Shown: positions 10,799-19,321, counted from the stretch's first letter. The stretch is DNA of 23,752 bases from Didymodactylos carnosus (GCA_905250885.1 CAJNOQ010002556.1:1-23752); one strand, 5' to 3'. Translations and numbers: made by a program. The notes: generated from the sequence alone by a model not told the origin.

Positions 10799-11090
10799 GG
10801 TCCCGGACCCGTAGGACTTTTTACGAGACTGTGACCAAAAAACAATTTTTCACGGGATCAGATTTTTTTGAAAATAGTCTTATATGAAACACAAAAATTT
10901 CCTAGTTTCTGTAGCTTTTGGGCCCCAGTTTTGGAACTAGAACTCACACAAAATTCTAAGAGTCTTGAATTAATAACCACATCGCAAGTGCTATAGGTTA
11001 GTTTGAATCATTGTCCTGCTGATACACTTTGTTCAAAGTTTAGATGTTTGTGAAAACAGCTAAAGCTACAAGTCTACGGGACCAGGAACC
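10799..11090. repeat. degraded element with imperfect inverted ends
   Basis: The sequence ggtcccggacccgtaggact (about 10799-10818) and agtctacgggaccaggaacc (11071-11090) are imperfect inverted copies, about 17 of 20 allowing small gaps. They are GC-rich islands in AT-rich DNA, about 290 bp apart, as expected of an old MITE. I found no target duplication. Confidence 0.35.
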
Positions 11091-11120
11091 TTTTCAGAAC
11101 TTCAGATATTTCCATATATT

Positions 11121-11640
11121 TCGCAAGTACTTACCAGGCTATCTGCCAAATAATTGAAAAAGTACTTTTCTAGTATTTATACTTGCTAAATTACTTGATA
11201 AGTACCTTTTTTACTTGCAAAAAAATCCGGATACTCTGGACATTACCTACCCAACTGCTTTTCTAAGTACTTGGTCTCAAGTACATTCACTAGGGAAATA
11301 CTCTATCTAGTGAATGTACTTGTCAGTGGCTACTTGTTTACTTGCAAATTTCCATGGATACTTGACAATCACTTGACGAGTATTTTCAAAAAATAATACT
11401 TGATAAATGCCTGAAAACACTTGCCAATTATTTGACTCCTACAGGTACTTGGGGTTACTTGGGCAAGTGTTTGGCAAAGGGCCTGACAAGAAGATAAAAT
11501 AATTCAAGTACTTGATTTTCGTGGCAAGTAGTTGGTTTACTTGCAAAAAAGCTCACGAACGTTGGACAAAACTTGGGGGGTACTTGACCAAGCACCTGCA
11601 TGCAAGTACATTCACCAAGGGTTCAATACTCAATTCAAGG
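11121..11640. repeat. ACTTG/CAAGT-rich repeat patch with hairpin
   Basis: The words acttg, caagt and their combination (a)caagtacttg recur on both strands throughout, far above what the neighbouring DNA shows. A perfect 16-bp inverted pair (11278-11293 and 11307-11322, caagtacattcactag) can form a hairpin with a 13-nt loop, and a third, diverged copy begins at 11603. A larger imperfect pair (11130-11156 and 11464-11490, 20 of 27 matching) encloses part of it. It is probably the remnant of a repeat-rich transposon; no coding sequence is seen. Confidence 0.6.
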
Positions 11641-12299
11641 TGTGTTAACTGGTCGTAAATAGACAGTTTTGTCCGTTTGTTGCCAGTTTTTGGGCATTTG
11701 AAAAGGAACGTTTTAATGCCTAAATTGTCTAGAAACTGTCTAAAAATAAGCATTAGTGCACAGTGGGCATTCAGGCGGAAGTTTGAGCAAAAATCGATAA
11801 ATGAGCTTTTTTGAATTCGAACAATAGTAAATGTAGTCCTTAAATAGCGCTATCGAATGGTATATAATGATCGACTAGTAATGAACTCCTTCGATGAGAA
11901 AGTTAACTTACGAACATTCACAAAAAACACCGTCAAATATCACACATCTGCAAAGATTCTTATTTCTATGTACATTTGTCCAATATTACCCTATCCAAAG
12001 CACATATTCGGAATCACCACAACCTATTGCATCTCCGTCCGCCGGGACATACGGACTTGGAACAAAAATAATTTACAGGTTTGGGTTCACGGACTCTGGG
12101 TTAGATGGAAATTTCACGGACTTGGGCTTACGGAAGCGGTAAAGATAGCAAAAAAATGTTGTCCAGTAAGTTTAATCTTTTGCTTGAATTTATGCTGCAA
12201 CTTCAAATATGTAGTTCCTGTCATCGATCAAATCAGAATCGTAATTTTATGATAACTAATCAAAATTAAACTGGAGAGCAGAAATCATTCGATTTGGTA
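11641..12299. other. intergenic with repeat words and a weak coding-like patch
   Basis: Around 11978-12058 one frame reads a Ser/Pro/Tyr/Gly-rich segment (YYPIQSTYSESPQPIASPSA) that could be an exon remnant, but no splice-consistent partner is visible. From about 12049 to 12135 the words cacggact, cggacttgg and cttacgg recur and reappear near 13335-13352, marking a dispersed repeat. Confidence 0.3.
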
Positions 12300-12301
12300 T
12301 A

Positions 12302-12421
12302 CCGACATTTGGGCGCCGACATTTGAGCGCGCGCGACATTTGGGCGCACAATGTATTACACGACATTTAGGCGCAATGACATTAGGGCGCAACGACATTA
12401 GGGCGCACGTCACTTGGGCGC
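12302..12421 (+). repeat. left iteron array (7 x GACATTTGGGCGC-like)
   Basis: Units start near 12303, 12318, 12334, 12362, 12378, 12393 and 12409, mostly 15-17 bp apart with one wider gap. The TTGGGCGC core is the best kept part. This is a candidate transposase-binding array. Confidence 0.85.
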
Positions 12422-12540
12422 TAATATTAGTTTTGCTGGATAATTGATAGTCGTGCTAATACTGTTTCCGCAGGATAAGTGATAAGTACAGATAAAAAGA
12501 ATAAGAGAAAGGAAAGCCATTAGCTTTTCCTTGAATGAGC

Positions 12541-12588
12541 AGCCCAATACCGGTTTCAACCTTGCTCAAGGATCTCATCAGTTGGGCT
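12541..12588 (-). ncRNA. hammerhead ribozyme motif, minimal type I
   Basis: Read on the minus strand from 12588 to 12541, the order is helix I strand AGCCCAA, core CUGAUGA (12581-12575), helix II hairpin (12574-12558, loop GAGC), core GAAA (12557-12554), tiny helix III ACCGGU, cleavage triplet GUA, then helix I partner UUGGGCU. Helix I pairs perfectly over 7 bp, and all conserved core bases of the hammerhead are present. Cleavage would fall between 12548 and 12547. Helix II is slightly decayed: the 5' strand GAUCCUU would pair perfectly with AAGGAUC but the sequence is AAGGUU, so one U bulges and the closing pair is G-U. Very short helix III is known in retrotransposon-associated hammerheads, which may act as dimers. 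Activity is not proven. Confidence 0.75.
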
Positions 12589-12604
12589 TATATATAATTT
12601 GTAT

Positions 12605-12642
12605 GGGTTAGGGGATGCCGGAGGGGGGGGGGGCGAGGGAGG
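12605..12642 (+). other. G-rich tract, possible G-quadruplex
   Basis: Runs of GGG, GGGG, an 11-G run, GGG and GG are separated by short spacers, inside otherwise AT-rich DNA and within the iteron element. On the minus strand this C-rich tract lies immediately 5' of the ribozyme motif. Confidence 0.55.
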
Positions 12643-12848
12643 TTGGCTGTGAGTACTTACGTACCTTTCTTCTTATATACTGTATTCTCACACAGTTATT
12701 CTTCGCTTTTTATTGAGCGTCGAAATTGAGAAGCAGAATATTGAGAATGATATTGAGAATGAGTAGGAAAGGAAATTCCACCAAGAAATTCTCTTCTACA
12801 ATGATAAGAGTTTCTACATGGTCGATCAGATAGTGAAATAATAGACTT

Positions 12849-12926
12849 GCGCCCAAATGTCGTTGCGCCCAACTGTCGCGCGCCCAAATGTCGTTGCGCC
12901 CAAATATCGTGCGCCCAAGTGTCTGG
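12849..12926 (-). repeat. right iteron array (5 inverted copies)
   Basis: Five tandem GCGCCCAaatgtcg-type units, 15-16 bp apart, are inverted relative to the left array. The last one ends gtctgg next to TA at 12927. Confidence 0.85.
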
Positions 12927-12940
12927 TAATTGTTCGATTT

Positions 12941-13257
12941 AAATTTGAGATGTTTCATATCTAAAACTCAGTTTACAGTTCCTTCTTTTGGGTTCTGAGC
13001 TAGTGAGTAGATGTAAAACATTTTTTTCAAAAAGAACTTTTAAGTTTACAATCAAATAAATTAGACTTAAATTTCGTCATCGGGATTTTACAAAAATACA
13101 TTGAGATTTTAAGGAGAAGTGGAGGTTCGGTTCACCACAAGTAGTTATACGAAGCCATGATGTCATGATGGTGCGACCTTCAACTCTCATCTAAGCACAC
13201 CCGCATCTTTTGCCATAGTTATGATTTATCTCAACAAGAAAAAACTTTCAAAAATTA
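12941..13257. other. spacer with no gene seen
   Basis: AT-rich with short GC-richer patches near 13120-13210. I see no reading frame or repeat pair. Confidence 0.4.
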
Positions 13258-13624
13258 CGGGACAAACGCGACTGAACAAAAAGCCCATAAACTTTTTTTA
13301 CGGGACAGACGGATTTAGGACAACATTTTTTGCTCACGGGCTCGGACTTACAGGATGGTGACGAGTCAATACGAACGTTCTCTTCTCGTTTCTCTACAGG
13401 ACAAGATTCAACAACTGAAACTGTTATGACATGGTCGGCTGATTCTGATATCTGCGTAGCTGATTCTAATATTCAAGAGCAAATGCTGAATTACTACTCA
13501 TTATCGAAGATGAATATTCCGCCGATTTTTAAGTAGAAGTACGATCTTTTGGATGTATTTCGGCAGCGGTTTGTACACAAAAGTTTTTGCGTTCGAGCTT
13601 GGGACAACAGAAAAGTTTGTCCCG
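13258..13624. repeat. possible small element enclosing a captured exon fragment
   Basis: The 10-mer cgggacaaac at 13258-13267 is matched in inverse at 13615-13624 (gtttgtcccg). Related words (cgggacagac near 13300, gggacaacag near 13601) lie inside. Between them sits a copied fragment of the neighbouring gene. No target duplication was found, so a transposon boundary is only suggested. Confidence 0.3.
13359..13575 (+). pseudogene. inverted partial copy of the aerolysin-like gene (intron 4 end plus exon 5 start)
   Basis: This stretch matches the minus strand of 15338-15546. It includes about 40 bp of the gene's fourth intron with its CTCTACAG acceptor, so it was copied as DNA and not from spliced RNA. 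The first 110 bp or so differ at only a few sites; after that, small insertions and substitutions accumulate, and the frame ends at TAG 13534-13536. It contains only about 55-60 codons of the 138-codon last exon and has no start. It lies about 1.5 kb beyond the parent gene's 3' end in the opposite orientation. It is non-functional as a protein gene; antisense pairing with the parent transcript is possible if it is transcribed from the plus-strand promoter side. Confidence 0.92.
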
Positions 13625-14267
13625 CAGAACTCTATTTGCTAGATTATAGGCTATTTTTTAGGTAGTTTCTCCCACAGTGAGATAACTAATCAGTTAACGA
13701 CGACACTAATGGTCAGTTTTTTAACAGTTAAATGTCACTTAAGGGACATTTTTTAGCCAACTAGTTAATTGTCAGTGGATAGGCTTTGTTATAATTCACC
13801 GGGGGGTCATTCATCGAGTTGATAAAAGCATTCATCTTATCCTGATTAGACTTGATCAGCGATTAACATACTAGCCACAAGAGACATCATAACTGTTCGA
13901 TATTTAGTTGACAAGAATATTCGTTCACATTCGTCTCTTCACGGAAAAACGATTTAAAATCCATTGATAAAAACATTCTGAAAAACACGCATAATAATTT
14001 GGAATGTTCTCTGATGAACAGAGACATCTGCAGTGGTTTTATAGATGATGAAAGTAACCATTCGCCACTCTCTTATTGAGTTCTTTATTAGAGTCCATCT
14101 CTATATTATACTAGATTTTGAACCCTTTCAGGCTTTATAATTAAGTGAGAATGTTATTGTAATATTAATTGTCATAACTCGTTCTAGTATGTGAACAGTA
14201 CTTCTTGCAAAGTAGACTATTCTAATATCATAGTTCATTCACGAATAGATTTTATAATAGAGAGGTT
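13625..14267. other. spacer; short palindrome at 13731-13750
   Basis: There is no gene. A near-perfect 20-bp palindrome (aatgtcacttaagggacatt) lies at 13731-13750, among taac/gtta words that suggest another decayed repeat. aaccctttcagg at 14120-14131 recurs at 23631-23642. Confidence 0.4.
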
Positions 14268-14275
14268 ATATGAAT
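14268..14275 (+). repeat. 8-bp target site duplication, left copy
   Basis: atatgaat abuts the left end of the second hAT MITE and is repeated exactly at 14656-14663. Confidence 0.9.
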
Positions 14276-14655
14276 CAGAGGTGGGCGATGGGCTATCTTT
14301 AGCTTTCTGCCTCGCCGTCGCCCCGTACCTCGTCAAGTTTCGAGAAACCTACTTTGCGGGGATCGCCTCGTCCATCGTCAACTATTGATAAAACTTTTCC
14401 AGATACTAGGAAGACAAAAGAACAAATAAAAAAGATTAGAAATAACCTTTGCAAAAAACAACTGTTAGAACTTTAACTTCCACTTGAGGAAATGCTGTGT
14501 GTGCGGTAGATGTCATCTACTAAACAAATATATTTTTCAAGTCAATTGAAAAAAATTCTGTCTGGCATCTCCATTTCGTCCTTCCCTGACAAGAAAATCT
14601 TTCTCACGATTCTCCGCGAGGTCTCACGAAGATCCTCGTCTATCGCCCACCTCTG
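14276..14655. mobile_element. second non-autonomous hAT-type MITE, 380 bp
   Basis: The ends are inverted repeats starting CAGAGGTGGGCGAT (14 perfect bp, then partial match). CAGAG fits the hAT end rule YARNG, and an exact 8-bp duplication (atatgaat) flanks it. Subterminal parts carry repeated cctcgtc/cctcgcc words in GC-rich patches, while the middle is AT-rich. No coding capacity is seen. Its ends differ from those of the element at 2764-3272, so the two belong to different hAT families and would need different transposases. Confidence 0.9.
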
Positions 14656-14663
14656 ATATGAAT
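14656..14663 (+). repeat. 8-bp target site duplication, right copy
   Basis: atatgaat, an exact copy of 14268-14275. Confidence 0.9.
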
Positions 14664-15089
14664 ATATTAGGCATGTGAACGTGGTACTTCGGTCAAATTT
14701 TAGCCTTTATGGCTATAGTCTTTTTAAAAAATGAGAAAACTAAAAAAGAATACAACAACACCGAAAAATGGAACAAATTCAACTAAAGCATCGTCAAATC
14801 TTTTTTCTATAAATTGGTATTTTTACTCTGCATGATTACTGAGAAAAATTTATGAATAGTAACTTTAAATATAAACTAATGTCGGAACTTCTTTTTAGTT
14901 GATAGCTATTAGTAAACTGGTAGTCTAAACACAAATAAACCTGACTTAAATGATACCTTCAGTTGATCATAAATATATGTACGATAGTCAAAAAAGAAAA
15001 TTACCGCAAAAACCATAGCTCACACGACTATTTACGATGTGTACAACATTTAGAAAAATAAATGAATACGGTGAAAATGAGTATAAAAT
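14664..15089. other. 3' flank of the minus-strand gene
   Basis: AT-rich, no gene. It should contain the 3' UTR of the gene ending at 15090, but no canonical AATAAA is seen on the minus strand close to the stop. Confidence 0.45.
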
Positions 15090-15505
15090 CTAATGTGAAT
15101 TAGGAATAATAGCATGATATCTTGGTGGTTGTTCTGCACTGGATGTTAAACGATCTTGTTCAACAGTCACATGTTGTTCAACGCCAAAACGAAACGCACA
15201 TTTACCCGACATAATTGTTCTTACTGTTGAATTTTCAAATATTTCAAATTGACTAGAACTACCGGTTTTCATTCCTTCTTGAAATATTCTGGCTATATCA
15301 CCATCGATAAATTTAACATACGCATGATTATCTCGTCTACAAATCGCTGCTGATATACGTCCAGAAAATCGTACTTCTACTTGAAAATCGGCGGAATATT
15401 CTTCTTCAGTAATGACTAATTCAGCATTTGCTCTTGAATGTGGTGCTACGCGAATATTAGAATCAGCCGACCATGTCATAACAGTTTCAATTGTTGAATC
15501 TTGTC
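15090..15505 (-). CDS. aerolysin-like gene exon 5 (last)
   Basis: The acceptor TTTCTCTACAG is on the minus strand just above 15505, and the intron is 62 bp. The exon holds residues 174-311, including MTWSADSN, VAPHSRANAEL and the DGDIARI segment. TAG is at 15092-15090. Confidence 0.88.
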
Positions 15506-18238
15506 CTGTAGAGAAACGAGAAGAGAATGTTCATATTGACTCGTCATTCGGTACGTAGTAAACTTACCATAATCAACTCGTTGTTCATGTCTAATACCAC
15601 CACCAACTTGGACGATCTCATTAGGTAGTTTGAATGTAATGGAGCCTGAAATAACAAATAACATCAAAACAATTAGTATTGGTATTGATATTTCGTACGA
15701 CATAAGAGACATACCTTCTTTTTCTTTTGTAAATCCTTTCATAAATGTAAAATTGAATGTTGTCACTGTTGATCGTTCTGCTCTCAATGAATATTCTTGT
15801 TCACGATCGGTATTATTTGAAAAATGTGTTTTAAATAATATTTGTGATTTAGGTATACGTAATTGGTGTGAACGATTAAACGTTGCTTCGGATTGCCAGA
15901 AATTTACACGTTTCCAATTAATTTCAACATCTAATTCTTCACGACGATATTTGGAATCTTCACGACGTTTTGACAGATCGAACATTTTCCAAGCCTAAAA
16001 TATCAGGCTATGTAGAGTTAGAATCTTCTCGTTGGATTGTATTAATTTCTGTTTTTTATTAAAAGAAAATGTTTAAACAGTTAGGTATCTCAACGATAGA
16101 TGCTTGCGTATATGTGGTCAGATTCAGCATGGTTGGAAACTTATAAAAATATATACACGAATTATTTTCAGATCTAACTTTCAAGAAACTAGAAATATAA
16201 TGTTTTCGAGAGAAAAATATTTTACGTTTTTTTCAAAATCGTTTTTTTCTTACAGAGCTGTCGTTCGTTATCTACAAGACTTTTCCTTCATTTTAAACGC
16301 CACTAAACTCGGGCTTTCTACAAAAAATGGATTTTTATAGAACTAGCTCATGGATTTTAGAATTTTGTAAGATAAAACACTAGAGGACCATTAAGAAACA
16401 AAAATTTTAAAAATCGAGCTCTGCTATACGCTTTACTAAACAAATCCTACTGAAAAATGAATCACTTGTCATTAACATTTTAAAGAATATATTGAACGAG
16501 GTAGTTTTTTCGTATACTTAATAATGTTACTTCAAGAAGGCTGTTTTACAGTATAGAATCAGAGAATATGAGAATAAATTTTGAATTTCAAGTTTTTATT
16601 TTATAGACACAATCATACACTCCATATTATTTTTATCAGGAACATATACTATTTTAATATGGTTTTTTATAATAATTCTCATAATGGACAAGTTGCAAGT
16701 AAACATCTTGTGACTTACCCAATCCTTAATAATTTCATCAAGATCAATTATCGTCTTATGTCCGGAATCCATTTTTTCTTTTAGTTCTTGACGCTGCATT
16801 GTCACAGGCTAAAATTTGTAAAAAAAAAGTTCATTAATTAATATATAATAACAATGACGATTGACATGCACAATTAAACTCTTAACAGAATAGATTAAGA
16901 TCATCTCATATAGATTAAAATTACCTACACTTAATTAAATTCATTTGATGTACGCTTATACACCATACTAAATTAGCCAGAAATTGACAGATAAAAATAT
17001 TTCAGTTTGAAAGATATAATTGTGATAGGGTTAGTAGAAATTCTGTTGAAATTTTTTATATACTATCAATATATAATTTTATTCTCTTAAAACTGCGACA
17101 GTATTTGTCAGATGTAATCAAGCGGAATGTTTACAGGTTATTATTATTATTATGCATAGACTCATTGAATAAACGAATGTCCTCTTTGCTACATATCGAT
17201 AAATATGTTTAAGATCTATTGAAGTAGAAAAATAAACAGTAAAAGAGAACAGTCTATACAATATGGAGTATTTACAAATGAGTGAATCTCACATAAGAAT
17301 GTGAAATAGTAAGAATGAACAAACTTTGTTCAGACAACATGAAATAATCTATTGATTTTTAATCAACTTTTTCAAATTAATTTTTCAAGTACATGTTCCA
17401 CTCGTTTGTAGAAAGTCTTTAATGTTTCTATATCAAAAAGTAATACATATGTTCATAGGTAAAATTCAAACTAGAAGGAATCTCATTGTGCATCACTTTC
17501 ATACAACATCAAAGAATCAGTACTAGAATCAATTCAATCCAATTAACAATAAATTTACAAATAACCACAAATATAGTGATACCGTAGTATCTTGTTTGAT
17601 GAGTAGTCATGACAAGAGGACGAGCTAGGTGATGGGAATCCTTATTAGAACTCGTGATTCTTCTGATTACTTATAGCAGATACACAGCGAGGATCTTAAG
17701 ATTTTAAGTGATAAAAAAAAATTTCCTATCAAAGATAATGAAAAGTTTAAAAAAAGTTTTGTTTGACATGCATTTTATTTACTTCTATTTTATTCAGAAT
17801 AAAAAATAGTGAAATACTAACAAGTTGTATCTATTCTTAATCATGTGTTAGAAAAGAACAGGTGAATCACGTCTTACTCATGCATATCAAAAGTAAAAAA
17901 TAGTTTCTGTTCGTTATTACTATTTATTACTGGAAATTTGTGGGCGATTTCTCATTTTTGCCAAGTTTATAATTGTAATAATAGTGCACTTGATTTGAAT
18001 TATAGTTAATCATTTTTATAATATATAAAATGACATTTTAATATTTAAATCAAAATTTAACATTTTCTGAAAGCTTTTATAGTAGAAATCAGAAAAAATT
18101 CAATGATCATGAGACTATATCCCTTTCATACATACATTCACATGAGTTTTTACGCTTCTAACTTACGGTTTTAGGCCAATTTGAAAAATTATGAACTAAT
18201 TTGTCCGTTGTTTTAACTTCGGTTACAGTAGCAGACAT
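15090..18238 (-). CDS. 311-aa aerolysin-like beta-rich protein (5 exons), tentative family
   Basis: Exons in transcription order: 18238-18167, 16808-16719, 15994-15715, 15645-15568 and 15505-15090. All introns are GT-AG, four of the donors are GTAAGT or GTATGT, phases agree (0, 0, 1, 1) and the total of 936 nt divides by three. There is no signal peptide or membrane segment. The N-terminal ~70 residues are charged; from about residue 90 onward the protein alternates Ser/Thr and hydrophobics as in long beta strands, with a polar NNTDREQEY patch, KGFTKEKEG, and FIDGDIARI near residue 235. This pattern resembles the animal aerolysin-like family that includes nematode LIN-24-type proteins. The fold call is from pattern memory, not from a search. 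Whether it forms pores is unknown. A damaged inverted copy lies at 13359-13575. Confidence 0.8.
15568..15645 (-). CDS. aerolysin-like gene exon 4 (78 nt)
   Basis: It is bounded by an acceptor TTTCAG and a donor GTAAGT, and phase 1 on both sides restores Gly codons. It encodes ITFKLPNEIVQVGGG, a likely beta-hairpin region. Confidence 0.87.
15715..15994 (-). CDS. aerolysin-like gene exon 3
   Basis: The acceptor ATTTTAG lies just above 15994 and the donor GTATGT below 15715. It codes for residues 55-148. An internal ATG at 15985 could suggest a later start, but the upstream exons join in phase with good splice sites, so the start at 18238 is preferred. Confidence 0.85.
15995..16718 (-). other. 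intron 2 of the aerolysin-like gene, 724 bp
   Basis: AT-rich, with no coding sequence or repeat pair seen. Confidence 0.6.
16719..16808 (-). CDS. aerolysin-like gene exon 2 (90 nt)
   Basis: The acceptor AATTTTAG and donor GTAAGT bound exactly 30 codons (ending IIDLDEIIKDW). Introns on either side are long: 1358 bp upstream and 724 bp downstream. Confidence 0.8.
16809..18166 (-). other. intron 1 of the aerolysin-like gene, 1358 bp
   Basis: AT-rich, with no supported exon. A small GC-richer patch near 17610-17640 shows no frame. Confidence 0.55.
18167..18238 (-). CDS. aerolysin-like gene exon 1 (start exon, 72 nt)
   Basis: ATG at 18238-18236 opens 24 codons (MSATVTEVKTTDKLVHNF and on) to donor GTAAGT at 18166. 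The context cttcaaaATG is A-rich, as is common at invertebrate starts. Confidence 0.78.
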
Positions 18239-19030
18239 TTTGAAGATTTCTTTTATCGTCAAAAAACAGAAGTGAATAATGGAATTCTAATAATTTTGTT
18301 ATTTATTAATCATTTATTACTACACTTGTCGGACTGAAAATATGTATATTCCAAACCGGTTTTTGTTCAGTACACATCAGATTAATAAAAACTATTATTT
18401 TTGCTTCTCTTTAAAGGGCGACGATAAAAGAATGGAATGAGTAAAAAAAATTCGGTTTTTCTTTCGTCTACTTTTTCTTTTTTATTCTCTGTTATACAAG
18501 TCTATTTTTTTTTTTGTATGAAATATATAACTCAAAATAGTAATAGTCAACAGCATAAAAAAAATCGACGCACTATCGTCGTCTCATCACTATTTTGTAT
18601 TGGTTACATCTGTATGAAAGATGGAATTAAGTATAAAAATATAAACCAATACAGAAGAGCAAAAGAAAAAAAAAGAAAGAAAAACGAAGAAAACACAATT
18701 GAAGTATTCCGAAGAAACTCTATCACGTTTGCGACCAGTCTAACCAAGCAACGTGAACATTTTACATTAGACAGATAACTTCTTCATAAGATCATTACGT
18801 CAGGATAAATCTGAACAAAAACATCGTCATCATGGGATCTTGTTGACTGGACATTTGATATTTTCATCCGATATAAATCAATTTCGAGGTAGGATCTTTT
18901 GCGTTGAATATCGAACGCTAATGAAAATGACCTATAACCCATTTTTGAACGAATACTCAATTGAGAATCGTTACTGGACTCAAGTTCCGTTCAGGATTTC
19001 AATATTCTTTTTGTTCGTTTTTGGATCCGA
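18239..19030. other. 5' flank of the aerolysin-like gene
   Basis: It should contain the promoter. A 13-bp inverted pair (ttcttttatcgtc 18248-18260, gacgataaaagaa 18420-18432) brackets the likely 5' UTR and promoter. The plus-strand open frame at 18437-18778 is Lys/Phe-rich low-complexity sequence and is not accepted as a gene. Confidence 0.4.
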
Positions 19031-19321
19031 AATAGCAGTGAAAGGAAACATGTTTTACTGCACTCACAGAAGATGTTACGCTTGAAAAATATCAGAAAAT
19101 ATAATGTGCCATATTCAGGAGAGCAGGACAGTCAAAAAACCAAAGAAGTTTCGTGAAAGGCTATAAGGTTTCTGAAGATTCTCTTATTATGAAATTGAAT
19201 AATATCTTGGAAGTGATTGAATATCCATTTTCTTAAACATAACACACTATATTTTTCTGATGTTTTCAAGCGTAACATCATTCTGTGAGTGCAGTAAAAC
19301 GCGCTCCTTCTTACTACTATT
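19031..19321. repeat. foldback repeat, arms about 77 bp
   Basis: Inner arms 19053-19108 and 19243-19299 are near-perfect inverted copies (ttttactgcactcacagaa and on through gttacgcttgaaaa), with two small indels and few mismatches. Similarity fades outward to 19031 and 19321. The spacer is about 135 bp. No target duplication is seen, and no coding sequence. It is probably a foldback-type MITE; the RNA would form a long hairpin. Confidence 0.82.

Larger units (their letters stand above)
12302..12926. mobile_element. iteron-ended non-autonomous element, about 625 bp
   Basis: Both ends are arrays of one motif in opposite orientation: seven copies of (c)gacattTGGGCGC at 12302-12421 and five copies of its complement, GCGCCCAaatgtcg, at 12849-12926. 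The outermost units match as inverted repeats (ccgacatttgggcgc against ccagacacttgggcgc), with TA on both sides (12300-12301, 12927-12928), which suits a TA-targeting family. An alternative reading is an 8-bp duplication, ttcgattt, at 12288-12295 and 12933-12940, which would extend the element to 12296-12932. No transposase is present. The centre carries a hammerhead ribozyme motif and a G-rich tract. Superfamily not recognised. Confidence 0.75.

Noticed and set aside
11857..12252. 131-codon open frame
   Set aside because: No domain; the frame crosses dispersed repeat words. A different frame over 11978-12058 looks slightly more coding-like.
12302..12926. CRISPR-like array
   Set aside because: Units are directly adjacent, with no unique spacers of constant length, they are inverted between the ends, and the context is a eukaryotic transposon.
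12696..12958. Minus-strand open frames in the iteron element
   Set aside because: They translate the right iteron array; no transposase motif is present.
14191..14388. 65-codon open frame
   Set aside because: It starts outside and ends inside the second hAT MITE, with no homology visible.
15630..15998. Plus-strand 122-codon open frame
   Set aside because: It is the antisense shadow of exons 3 and 4 of the minus-strand gene.
18437..18778. 113-codon open frame
   Set aside because: Low-complexity Lys/Phe/Ser composition from AT-rich DNA, with no domain and no splice or neighbour support.
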